From: Baffinella frigidus
Taxonomy: Eukaryota > Cryptophyceae > Cryptomonadales > Baffinellaceae
NCBI GenBank assembly: GCA_026770585.1
Contig: MU646342.1
Span: 1,095,115-1,118,340, forward strand
Direction of reading: 5' to 3'
DNA: 23,226 bases
In this document: positions 6,978 through 14,793 of the stretch, one piece after another
Layout: every line of letters starts with the position of its first letter
Numbering within the stretch: the stretch's first letter is position 1
Translations under genes and position numbers: made by a program
Notes under the pieces: model-generated
Database searches by the model: none
Told to the model about the DNA's origin: nothing
What the model saw: only the letters and a program-made list of their open reading frames with translations

Positions 6978-8645
6978 CTACTCTTCGTCAGATTCCGTCC
7001 TGTAGGGGTCTTCCAGCTTCGCCGGACCCAACACTCTACCAGATTCTTCTCTTTTCGTTTTCTCGTTTGTGTGAGTGTGCATGTGCCCAGCCAGGTGGCT
7101 AGACGTCGAGAATGCCTTGCCGCACGTCTCGCAGGCGTACGGCCTCTCCCCTGAATGCGTCCGCATGTGCACAGCCAGGTGGCCAGACCCCGAGAACGCC
7201 TTGCCGCACGTCGCGCATACGTACGGCTTCTCCCCCGAATGCGTCCGCATGTGCACAGTCAGGTGGCCAGACGTCGAGAATGCCTTGCCGCACGTCTCGC
7301 AGGCGTACGGCTTCTCCTTCGAATGCGACCGCATGTGCACAGTCAGGTGGCCGTTCAGCGAGAACGTCTTGCCGCACGTCTCGCAGGCGTAAGGCTTCTC
7401 CCCCGAATGCGTCCGCATGTGCACAACCAGGGTGCCGGACTGCGAAAACGCCTTGCCGCACGTCTCGCAGACGTAAGGCTTCTCCTTCGAATGTGTCCGC
7501 ATGTGCACAACCAGGCTGCCGGACTGCGAACACGCCTTGCCGCACGTCTCGCAGACGTAAGGCTTCTCCTTCGAATGTGTCCGCATGTGCACAGCCAGGC
7601 TGCTGGACGTTGAGAACGCCTTGCCACACGTCTCGCAGACATACGGCTTCTCCTTCGAATGCGTCCGCATGTGCACAGTCAGGCTGTCGCACTTCGAGAA
7701 CGCCTTGCCGCACGTCTCGCAGACATACGGCTTCTCCCCCGAATGCGTCCGCATGTGCACAGTCAGGCTGTCGGACTTCGAGAACGCCTTGCCGCACGTC
7801 TCGCAGACATACGGCTTCTCCCCCGAATGCGTCCGCATGTGCTTAGCTAGGTTGATGGAGGTCGAGAACGCCTTGCCGCAAGTCTCGCAGACATGCGTTT
7901 GCGGACTCGCGGAATTCGTCGAACCAGCCTTAAATGGGCGCCCTTTCTTCGCCTTCTTCGGCGACTCCTCCTCAGACTCCCCCACCCGCTCCCCTGACTC
8001 CCCCTGACCCCCTCCTCCTCGTGACTCCTCCTCAGAACCCGCCCCCCCCTCCCCTGACTCGCTCCCCTCTCCCCCCTTCTCCACCCGGCGAGCCTGCATC
8101 CCGCCCCGCACCACCCCGCCAGCCTCACCCACGCGCTTCTTCATTGGCGACTCCTCCTCCTCCTCCTCCTCCTCCGCAGGCCTCTTCTCACATGAAGAGG
8201 AAGCAGACGTGGCTCCGCCACCCGATCTGTCTTCTCCCGCACTCTCCGTCCTCCCCCTCTTCATTGATTCCAGCCCTTGACCCTCCCCCAACCCTTCCAC
8301 CACTGATCGCCCCCCCTCCCGCCCCGCCCCTTCTGTCCCTTCGAACACGTATCGCACGTTCGCGCCCCCGAGCCTGACGTCCTCCGCCCAGCCCCCGTCC
8401 TCAAACGCGACCCCCCACAGCTCCATCGTCGCCCCGTAGGCGCCGGTGTCGAACCCCACGAACGCCTCCGGACCCCCCAGCCAGATGTCGTCCCTCGTTT
8501 CCCCGTCATCGAACTCCACCTTCCACCTCGGCGGCTTCGTCCCCGCCACCCGCCCCACCAGCCTCCCGCGACGCCACGCCCCGTCCGCGAACCGCACATC
8601 CAGAACCGCCCCCCTTGCCCCGATCTCGCTCCCCCCCCCCTGCAT
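6978..8645 (-). CDS. Tudor-like domain + ten C2H2 zinc fingers, nuclear DNA-binding protein
   Basis: 555 residues. Residues ~8-105 (ARGAVLDVRFADGAWRRGRL..WKVEFDDGETRDD..) resemble a Tudor/Agenet-type module, usually a chromatin reader. Residues ~105-250 are Gly/Glu/Ser-rich with an eight-Glu run and basic clusters (SPMKKR, KKAKKGRPFK) suitable as nuclear signals. Ten C2H2 fingers follow (~251-525, 28-residue period; Y-x-C-E-T-C-G-K-A-F-S-x5-L-x2-H-M-R-T-H) with HS[GK]EKPY linkers, then an acidic tail ending TESDEE. All Cys/His ligands are present; finger 5 has Cys for the core Phe (KACS). Likely a sequence-specific transcription factor or chromatin regulator; target unknown. Start: ATG 8645 gives a compact Tudor module. 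The frame stays open upstream to an ATG at 8786, but that lies inside an inverted-repeat element (8752-8904), and a G10 run just after ATG 8645 makes the upstream frame uncertain. Divergent neighbour of the TRAF-like gene. Confidence 0.85.
   Translation of the reverse strand: MQGGGSEIGARGAVLDVRFADGAWRRGRLVGRVAGTKPPRWKVEFDDGETRDDIWLGGPEAFVGFDTGAYGATMELWGVAFEDGGWAEDVRLGGANVRYVFEGTEGAGREGGRSVVEGLGEGQGLESMKRGRTESAGEDRSGGGATSASSSCEKRPAEEEEEEEESPMKKRVGEAGGVVRGGMQARRVEKGGEGSESGEGGAGSEEESRGGGGQGESGERVGESEEESPKKAKKGRPFKAGSTNSASPQTHVCETCGKAFSTSINLAKHMRTHSGEKPYVCETCGKAFSKSDSLTVHMRTHSGEKPYVCETCGKAFSKCDSLTVHMRTHSKEKPYVCETCGKAFSTSSSLAVHMRTHSKEKPYVCETCGKACSQSGSLVVHMRTHSKEKPYVCETCGKAFSQSGTLVVHMRTHSGEKPYACETCGKTFSLNGHLTVHMRSHSKEKPYACETCGKAFSTSGHLTVHMRTHSGEKPYVCATCGKAFSGSGHLAVHMRTHSGERPYACETCGKAFSTSSHLAGHMHTHTNEKTKREESGRVLGPAKLEDPYRTESDEE
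7071..7895 (-). repeat. 84-bp tandem repeat encoding the ten fingers
   Basis: Ten near-identical 84-bp units. Long open frames on the other five frames here are shadows of this repeat. Differences between units concentrate in codons for helix positions -1, 2 and 3. Confidence 0.9.
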
Positions 8646-8751
8646 ACGTGTCCAAGGGGATCTGTGCGCAAGGGGATCTCGCTCGCTGATTTGCCATTTC
8701 CAGCCTTGCTCGATCTGCCGCGACGGCCACGGCAGCCTGATTTCATCCGGA

Positions 8752-8904
8752 CGAGTATTTCTGAGAAATACGATTTCGGGGACCATCGATGCGATTTCGG
8801 TGTATCTTGAGGCTATATATTGTGAAGTTACTGATATGAAAGGCCAATATGAACATCCTCTGAGCCTCAATATACAACAGATTCGTATTCCTCAGGAATA
8901 CTCG
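8752..8904. mobile_element. Inverted-repeat element upstream of the zinc-finger gene
   Basis: CGAGTATTTCTGAGAAATACGA at the left and its near-complement at the right (TCGTATTCCTCAGGAATACTCG), with inner pairing GTATCTTGAGGCT / AGCCTCAATATAC. 153 bp, non-coding. It sits in the space between the two divergent genes, so it is in the promoter region or 5' UTR of one or both. Confidence 0.65.
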
Positions 8905-8947
8905 CCGTGATGAGATTGTTCCTGTCCACGCAGTGCTGGAGGGGGGG

Positions 8948-8956
8948 TATTAAAAA
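8948..8956 (+). promoter_or_regulatory. Possible TATA-like element of the TRAF-like gene
   Basis: TATTAAAAA in the AT-rich stretch between the divergent genes, ~140 bp before the first supported exon. Weak evidence: motif and position only. Confidence 0.2.
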
Positions 8957-9089
8957 GTCATTTTTATGAAAAACCTTCTCAAAAGTCAATTTTTAGCATT
9001 AAAACGGCTCGAAGAACGAGCAAACGGCTCCAAGAACGGGGAAGGAATACCCCACCCAAGGGCCTGAGTCTTTTTTACTCGAGATCTAG

Positions 9090-10716
9090 ATAGAATGGCG
9101 GCCTGTGCTTGCTGTCTTGAAGATCAGGCTGCGGGATGGGGGCAGCGTCGAGACCATCGAGGGCGCGGTCGACGAGGCGTTCGTGTGCCAGGTGCGGGGT
9201 TCAGGGGTTCTGGGTTGCAGGGTGTGGGTCCTTGCTTGAGGCATGAACCGCTGTATGGGGGGGGGTGAGGGCATCCGGTGCCCTCCTGCGGCGGCCGCAG
9301 CTGCCCCATGCACCGTGCCGCAAGGACGGAAATGCTAACCGTGCGCTCGCGATGACGAATTGGCAGGTGTGCATGAACGTGTTCGTCGAACCGACCTCGG
9401 GCTGCCCGGAAGGTCACACATTCTGCCGCCAGTGCTACGAATCGGTGCTGGCGTCAATGCAGAAGAAGTGCCCAACCTGCCGCTGGCCGACGTCCACAGC
9501 GAGGCTGGTGAGGCAGCGCCCGTTGGAGGATCTCGTGAACAGGACGCTGGTGAGGTGCAAGCACGCGGCGGTGAGAGACGCCGGGGGGTCGGGCAACGTG
9601 GATGAGGGGCCGGCGAGCAAGCGTGCGAGGCTCGCGGAGTCGGCGGAGCGGCGGCAGGAGGGCGGGGATGGAGGGGCGGCTGCTGCGGATGTGGAGGCGG
9701 GCGGGGTCGGTGGAGGGTGCTCGTGGACAGGGCCACTGGGGGATGTGGAGGCGCACCTGGGGTCGAGCTGCGGTTTCGAGCCCGTAGAGTGCACGCGTTC
9801 CGAAGACTGTGAGTGTGGGTGTGGCTGCGAACTCCTCGTCGCGAGGCGGGACCTGGAGCGGCACGTGGCTACGGAGTGCGAGCATCGCCCCATGCCTTGC
9901 CCGCATTGCAGGGGGGACATCTGCTTCGGGTCGCTGGATGACCACGCGGAGGACTGCGAGGAAAAGGTGGAGGAGTGCGTGCACGAAGGGTGCAGCGCGG
10001 TCACGAAAATCGGCGACGCCCATGCCCACTACGATGTTTGCGAGTTCCAAACCCTCGCGTGCCCGTGCCCCGGGTGCGAGACCACCGCTCTCCGGCGCGA
10101 TATGGACGCTCACATGGCAGCGTTCGGGTTGAAGCACGTCGAGAAACTCATCGCACGGGATGCAGAACACGCGCGCCAAATGCAGGAGCTGGAGGCGCGG
10201 ACGCGCCAGGAGGTCGGGGTGGCTGTGTTCGAATGGCGGGTGGCACGGGGGTGGGGAGGCGCGCGGGGCTCGCGCGTCTACTCCCAGGATGTGCGCTGCG
10301 GGCAGTTCAAGATCTGTCTGGGCTTCTTCAAGCTGGAAGAAGTGGCGGTGGGCGGCGCGGAGCAGTGGGCCTTCGCAGTGGTGCTTCTCACCCCGCACAT
10401 TCAACTCGTAGCTCACGCCGAGATCCTTGTCAGAGACCATGGCGGATACGGCTCTCTGTCTTGTGTGAGTGTTCCGCGCCTGGGCGGGCTGGTTAGCGGG
10501 CCGAATGAGCCCCCTAGAGACCTGGGGGCCTACTATCGGAGCCGCCAACGCTGTTCATCAGCACCGTTTTCTCCTGACGCGTCTCAGATCAGGATAACAA
10601 CTCTGGAGCACGGTGCGATCGGAGTGAGGGCGGTGGTTCGCCTCAGCATCGCCAAAGACTTTGCCATGAACGAGCTTCCGCCGGTCTCGGATCGGGCGGG
10701 CCAGGGGGGCATGTAG
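9090..10716 (+). CDS. RING - TRAF zinc fingers - coiled coil - MATH-like protein (TRAF-like E3 ligase), two exons seen
   Basis: Exons 9090-9191 and 9367-10716, about 483 codons. Joining at CAG|GTG, phase 0, completes a RING: C33-x2-C36-x10-C47-x3-H51-x2-C54-x2-C57-x11-C69-x2-C72; the second exon alone lacks the first Cys. Residues ~75-150 are a low-complexity linker. ~152-285 hold Cys/His repeats of TRAF-type zinc fingers (CSWTGPLGDVEAHLGSSC, CPHC..H..DC, CPCPGC..H). ~288-320 is a coiled coil (LIARDAEHARQMQELEARTR). ~321-475 (VFEWRVARGW..QFKICLGFF..WAFAVVLL) resembles a divergent MATH domain. By family knowledge such proteins are ubiquitin ligases or signalling adaptors that trimerise and bind clients through MATH. 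The first exon has no ATG (frame closed by TAG at 9087-9089; a pyrimidine tract and AG lie just upstream), so an earlier exon carrying the start is missing or unrecognised. Confidence 0.8.
9192..9366 (+). other. Intron splitting the RING domain (175 bp)
   Basis: GTGCGG...TTGGCAG with a CTAAC branch-type motif about 30 nt before the acceptor. Removing it joins FVCQ to VCMNVF in frame. CAGGTG is present at both junctions (9189-9194 and 9364-9369). The first ~40 nt are G-rich with GGGTT spaced about 7 nt, like a decayed telomere-type array. Confidence 0.8.
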
Positions 10717-10736
10717 TGGGGGCGTTCGCCCCTCTA

Positions 10737-10857
10737 CAGGGGTACCTGGCTCATAAGAAAGTGCCCCCCCCCCCTAGCACCACCATAGGGCCCTAGGCGT
10801 AGCCCTACTGTAGGATCCTAGGGGGGGGCGGTTTCTTATGAGCGCCAGGGCGACATG
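10737..10857. mobile_element. MITE family A, copy 5, 20 bp after the TRAF-like stop
   Basis: TA + CAGGGGTACCTGGCTCATAA; right arm normal to TTATGAGCG, then decayed before TA. It must lie in the 3' UTR or terminator region of the TRAF-like gene. Confidence 0.85.
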
Positions 10858-10868
10858 TAACGGGGCTA

Positions 10869-10987
10869 TCCCTTAAGTGGCCAGGAGGTCAAATTTGACC
10901 TCCTGGTCAAATTTGACCTCCAAGAGGTCCCAGGCAGGTCCTAGGGCCCTACGGTAGGGCGTATGGGCCTAGTCGCCACTTGAGGGA
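10869..10987. mobile_element. MITE family B, copy 2
   Basis: TCCCTTAAGTGGCC... / ...CGCCACTTGAGGGA with TA on both sides. The variable-hairpin site, next to the left arm here because the core is reversed, holds two palindromes built on GAGGTCAAATTTGACCTC. Confidence 0.85.
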
Positions 10988-11007
10988 TATCTCCTTTCGT
11001 GCACATA

Positions 11008-11124
11008 CAGGGATACCTCGATTACAAGAAAACATCACCCCCCTAGGACGACCATAGGGCCCTAGGCATAGCCCTACTGTAGGGTCCTACGGGGAGGCGT
11101 TTTCTTGTAATCGAGGTACCCCTG
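11008..11124. mobile_element. MITE family A, copy 6 (mirrored arm changes)
   Basis: TA on both sides. Both arms read CTCGATTACAAG in place of the family CTCGCTCATAAG: three substitutions, each matched on the opposite arm so the hairpin still pairs. Confidence 0.9.
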
Positions 11125-11190
11125 TAGTGTAGAGTGAGCGTGACCTCGCTTGCAGTCAGGCTGAACCATGGCCGGTTTGGGGGGGGAATA

Positions 11191-11307
11191 CAGGGGTACC
11201 TCGCTCATAAGAAAGCGCCCCCCCCTAGGACCCTACAGTAGGCCTATGCCTAGGGCCCTATGGTGGTCCTGGGGGGGGGGGGGGTTCTGATGAGCGAGGT
11301 ACCCCTG
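11191..11307. mobile_element. MITE family A, copy 7
   Basis: Intact CAGGGGTACC ends, TA on both sides (11189-11190, 11308-11309), long C and G homopolymers in the arms. Core orientation as copy 1. Confidence 0.9.
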
Positions 11308-11393
11308 TACCTAGCGGCCGTGTTGGTATCATCATTAAAAAGTATCACTCTTGCTTGGAGAGACTGTGTCTGGCAGGTCGCGGAGCAATCTCA

Positions 11394-11537
11394 TCTCGGA
11401 AGATAACTGAATCAGTTCCTTTTCAATAGGAGGTTGAATAAGAGAAATTAGTTAAGGCATAGTAAATTCAATTAGGCCGCCTACATGTAATTAAATGACA
11501 ACGCTAATTAGGGAACTGATTCAGTAATCTTTCGAGA
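11394..11537. mobile_element. Inverted-repeat element K
   Basis: 26-bp ends TCTCGGAAGATAACTGAATC.. and complement (..GATTCAGTAATCTTTCGAGA), 3 mismatches. AT-rich interior, unlike neighbours. Single copy in the window; no clear target duplication. Confidence 0.65.
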
Positions 11538-11550
11538 CGAAATCTGTTTA

Positions 11551-11668
11551 CAGGGGTACCTCGCTCACAAGAAACCGCCCCCCCCCCCAGGACCGCCGTA
11601 GGACCCTAGGCATAGCCCTACTGTAGGGTCCTAGGGGGAGGCGGTTTCTTATGAGCGAGGTACCCCTG
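11551..11668. mobile_element. MITE family A, copy 8
   Basis: Intact ends, TA on both sides, C11 run, core reversed relative to copy 1. Confidence 0.9.
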
Positions 11669-11754
11669 TAGCGCACCATTCCTCCGTGGTTTGATTTGAC
11701 CAATCACCGTGTCTTGCTAATCGCGGAGCGGGTTCGTGCCTTATTCTCCTTGTA

Positions 11755-11860
11755 TCCCTCATGTGGCGAGGGGGTCCACAAACATGTTGACCCCCTGAGG
11801 TCCTAGGCAGGTCGTAGGACCCTACCGTAGGGCGTATGAGCCTACTCGCCACTTAAGGGA
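11755..11860. mobile_element. MITE family B, copy 3
   Basis: TCCCTCATGTGGCGAG... / ...CTCGCCACTTAAGGGA, TA on both sides. Variable hairpin here is GGGGTCCACAAACATGTTGACCCCC-like. Confidence 0.85.
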
Positions 11861-11872
11861 TACGTGTGCGTA

Positions 11873-11973
11873 TTCTTTAAGTGGCGAGTAGGCTCATACG
11901 CCCTACGGTAGGGTCCTACGACCTGCCTAGGACCTCTTGCTGGTCAAATCTGACCAGCTCGCCACTCAAGGGA
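11873..11973. mobile_element. MITE family B, copy 4
   Basis: Ten bp after copy 3 and in opposite core orientation, so the pair forms a larger inverted repeat. TA on both sides. Variable hairpin is GCTGGTCAAATCTGACCAGC. Confidence 0.85.
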
Positions 11974-11999
11974 TAGGTACAAGTGTGCGGGACCTCCCT

Positions 12000-12533
12000 C
12001 CAGGTCCTGCTAAGCCATAGTCTCCTCGGGGGGGAACACATTATGACCATGTTTGCGTCAGAAAAGGGACCTCGCTTTCTCTCACTTTTTACAGACTGGA
12101 GAAACAGCTGTACTCATTTAGCTCCCGGCTGGACGATACTAGGGGGCATTGTTCCCTAGCTAGCAAGGGTGGATTTGACCACACGTTCCGACGGTTCCTT
12201 CAGCAAGAGTTTCCTCATACATTGCACAGCATTAAGAGAGAGACCGGGGGTCTCTCTCAATAATTTAATCATCCCACGGTATCCCCGTCCCTGCACTCAC
12301 CTCGTCCAAACAACGCTCGTCTCTGCATCACTGCGAGAGTCGAGATAATTTATTGATTACAAGACCACATTCCAAGACCCCCAGCGGGGTTTTTGGTACT
12401 ACACGGGTCAGGAGTTCTCTCACACACTACACGTTGTTGTAGAACAGGCGACGGTTGACTAAACCGTCGACGGTTGACTAAACCTGACAGGGTTTGCACC
12501 TGTCTGGAAACAGTCCAGAAAGGCTTACATTTA
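12000..12533. other. No gene seen; one displaced repeat piece
   Basis: 12134-12205 is the reverse complement of 15728-15795 (ACGTGTGGTCAAATCC, GCTAGCTAGGGAACAAT). 12236-12258 is a palindrome GAGAGAGACC..TCTCTCTC. 12447-12475 has CGACGGTTGACTAAACC twice. Otherwise unassigned. Confidence 0.6.
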
Positions 12534-12651
12534 CAGGGGTACCTCGCTCATAAGAAACGCCCCCCCCCCCTAGGACCACCACAGGGCCCTAGGCATGGTC
12601 CTACTGTAGGGTCCTAGGGAGGGGCGATTTCTTATGAGCGAGGTACCACTG
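12534..12651. mobile_element. MITE family A, copy 9
   Basis: Intact left end, right end GGTACCACTG; TA at both sides. The right TA (12652-12653) also serves as left TA of the next element. Confidence 0.9.
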
Positions 12652-12653
12652 TA

Positions 12654-12773
12654 CAGGGTTGCTCGCGAATAAGGACAAACACCGCCCTCGGGTCCTAAAG
12701 TAGGACTAGTCCCAGGAGCATAGGGACAACCTAGCTAGGGGCGGCGAGTGTCCTCAATTTCGAGTAACCCCTG
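12654..12773. mobile_element. MITE family A, divergent copy 10
   Basis: CAGGGTTGCTCGCGAATAAGG... / ...CTCAATTTCGAGTAACCCCTG, same size and core style, with ends diverged from other A copies. TA on both sides, head-to-tail with copy 9. Confidence 0.75.
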
Positions 12774-12781
12774 TACATGTA

Positions 12782-12988
12782 CAGGAGTATCTCGCTTATC
12801 CCTTAAGTGGCGAGTAGGCTCATACGCCCTACGGTAGGGCCCTAGGACCTGCCTAGGGCGAGTTAGGGCGAATATTTGCCCATTCGCCACTTAAGAGATA
12901 AGAAACGCCCACACCCCTAGGGTCGCCATAGGGCCCTAGGCGGAGGCCCACTGTAGGGTCCTAGGGGGGGTTGGTCTCTTATGAGCGA
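12782..12988. mobile_element. MITE family A, copy 11, carrying a nested B element
   Basis: CAGGAGTATCTCGCT (12782-12796), then a complete B element with its TAs, then AGAAACGCCC and the normal right arm ending GGTACCCCTG + TA. Confidence 0.9.
12799..12898. mobile_element. MITE family B, copy 5, nested in A copy 11
   Basis: TCCCTTAAGTGGCGAG... / ...CGCCACTTAAGAGA, with TA at 12797-12798 and 12899-12900. Variable hairpin is GGGCGAATATTTGCCC. Confidence 0.9.
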
Positions 12989-13033
12989 GGTACCCCTGTA
13001 ACACAAGAAAGCCTGAGAGCAGGCATGAGTCAT

Positions 13034-13150
13034 CACTTGGGCGTGTTGTCGTACTTGTCGACCGAGGTCCTAGGCAGGTCCTAGGGCCCTACGGTAGGAC
13101 GTATGCGCCTACAGTGCACTCACTTGGGCGTGTTGTCGTACTTATCGACC
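13034..13150. repeat. 30-bp direct repeat around a B-core fragment
   Basis: CACTTGGGCGTGTTGTCGTA + CTTGTCGACC at 13034-13063 recurs at 13121-13150 with one change. Between them (13064-13112) is a B core without ends (GAGGTCCTAGGCAGG..CCCTACGGTAGGACGTATG). Confidence 0.8.
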
Positions 13151-13403
13151 GTCGGATCCTGTCAAAGAGACACCATCCATCACATCGGAGGGGGCATCCC
13201 CAAAAGTTGCCAGCGCGCGAAAGTCAACGCGCGCCGCACTTGTGAGATTTTTGCAGACCCCACACACTGGGGATCCTGTGTGAAAAGCATCGGAGGGACT
13301 CCCTCGGAAGTCAACGTGTCAAAGTCCAACAGGCCTGTTGGACACACTTCTTAGGCAGTAGAGATCCTGCGCAAAAAAACGTGACCTGTCTCTGTGTCCT
13401 GCG

Positions 13404-13573
13404 GAACTCCACTCGGAGTCAGAACATTTCGCCTAAGTCAACTCCCCCTGAACGCCAGCGCCTTAAGTCAAATGCCGTCCATGGTGGCCAGGTCCATCTA
13501 AACGAAAACAGGGGAAAGTTGACTTAGGTGAGATGGTTGACTTAGCTGAAATATTGTGGCTCGGAGTGAACTC
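13404..13573. mobile_element. Imperfect inverted-repeat element with CTAAGTCAAC arms
   Basis: GAACTCCACTCGGAGTCAGA..ATTTCGCCTAAGTCAAC pairs with GTTGACTTAGCTGAAATATT..CTCGGAGTGAACTC. An inner second pair is CCTAAGTCAACTCCCC / GGGGAAAGTTGACTTAGG. Non-coding. Confidence 0.55.
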
Positions 13574-13740
13574 TCCAGCTGCAGAATATTCGGGGGTGAC
13601 TACATTGCGGCAAGGTTTCAATCACGGTCTTTCTGACCTACCCTACAACAAAATTCGCCTAGCGAAAGTATCCAGCGGAGTCCCGACTGCTTGTAACGAC
13701 CCAGGCTGAGTCGCTAACGGGCGGAGCCAATGCTGTTCGC

Positions 13741-13851
13741 TGAACCCTAAAACCCTTAACCCTAAACCCTAAACCCCTAACGCTCAACGCTCAACGCTCA
13801 ACGCTCAACGCTCAACGCTCAACGCTCAACGCTCAACGCTAAACCTTTTGA
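13741..13851. repeat. Telomere-like array turning into (CGCTCAA)n
   Basis: CCCTAAA units give way at 13781 to eight CGCTCAA units and a last CGCTAAA, the intermediate between the two. It shows stepwise change of the unit at constant period. Confidence 0.9.
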
Positions 13852-13905
13852 CTAAAACTATAATACGGGCGTGACAGTGCCCCTGCACGTGAGCTCACGT
13901 CACTA

Positions 13906-14097
13906 CTACTGCAAAGCCACAGAGGAAGTCTCAAAATTCTTGGACACGACACTAAAATTACTTGTAGGTTACCTTTTGACGAATTTTTGTCACGTCCTTG
14001 GGGGTGAAAATTGCCTTTTGAGGAGAAAATGGCTCAAAAGTATGCGACACCAGAGTGTCGCGAACTTTTTGACACTTCCCCTGGGGCTTTTCAGTAG
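13906..14097. mobile_element. MITE family H, copy 1
   Basis: CTACTGCAAAGCCACAGAGG... / ...CCCCTGGGGCTTTTCAGTAG, inverted ends of about 33 bp, TA on both sides (13904-13905, 14098-14099). Internal hairpin GCGACAC-CAGA-GTGTCGC at 14044-14061. An ORF (13871-14302) crosses it but its frame is not kept in copy 2, so I treat it as non-coding. Confidence 0.8.
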
Positions 14098-14520
14098 TAG
14101 GGACCCGACCGGCAGGCTTCATAACCTTACCGACTTCGATTCTTGGAATCCCCCTCGACAATGCGAGGGGGGGGCAGAGTGCCGGCTGCGGTACAAGTCG
14201 GACGTGACACAGCGCCACCGCACTACGGTCTGGACGAGACAGCTTCCTGAAAAATACATCAATCAATGCATTCTCTCAGATGAGGTAGAGCTATTCCGGT
14301 AGGACTTGTCGCGTTTTCGACTTCGAGATCTCAAGATTTCAGACTTCAAAAAGGTTTTAAAGGTCGTTAAACATTTTAAAACACACCGTTTCACATCTCA
14401 TGGTACAAATGAAGTGTTGAAGTCTCCAAGTCGCGAAATCGAATACGCGATAAGTCCTACCGGAATACCTCTACGATCCGGACGCGACAGGTTGCTGGCT
14501 GAGGAAGAACCTGGGAGTTG

Positions 14521-14626
14521 TTAGGCCTACGGCATTGCCTAGGACCTCCTACCGTAGGCCGAGGGATCCTAGGACCAAAAAGTCTCGGCCTACGGTAGGA
14601 GGTCCTAGGCAATGCCGTATGCCTAA
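14521..14626. mobile_element. Fold-back element G
   Basis: 43-bp arms (14521-14563 and 14584-14626) pair almost perfectly: TTAGGCCTACGGCATTGCCT..CCTACCGTAGGCCGAG. The right half plus following ACTACCCCATTTTCAGGCCG is repeated at about 18655-18730. Confidence 0.8.
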
Positions 14627-14793
14627 CTACCCCATTTTCAGGCCGTTAGCCTATGAACATCAATCCATACATTCTCTGAGATGAGGTACGACCCGGACGC
14701 GACAGGTTGCTGTGCTGGCTGGGGAAGCACACCTGGGAGTTGTAGTTGTCGGCGCCGGGGATCACGAACCCAGGCACCTGGTACAGCGCTTTG

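Noticed and set aside
7099-8377. Several long ORFs opposite or out of frame with the finger gene
   Set aside because: Shadows of the 84-bp finger repeat and of the Gly/Glu-rich segment.
9454-10548. 364-residue minus-strand ORF opposite the TRAF-like gene
   Set aside because: No domain; the plus strand has a complete RING after splicing plus TRAF fingers, so this is GC-driven shadow.
14044-14097. Helitron-like 3' hairpin and terminus
   Set aside because: Element H has clear inverted ends and TA flanks, so a cut-and-paste MITE fits better than a Helitron.
13871-14302. 143-residue plus-strand ORF
   Set aside because: Crosses MITE H copy 1; the frame is not kept in H copy 2, and the minus-strand frames of the two copies also disagree.
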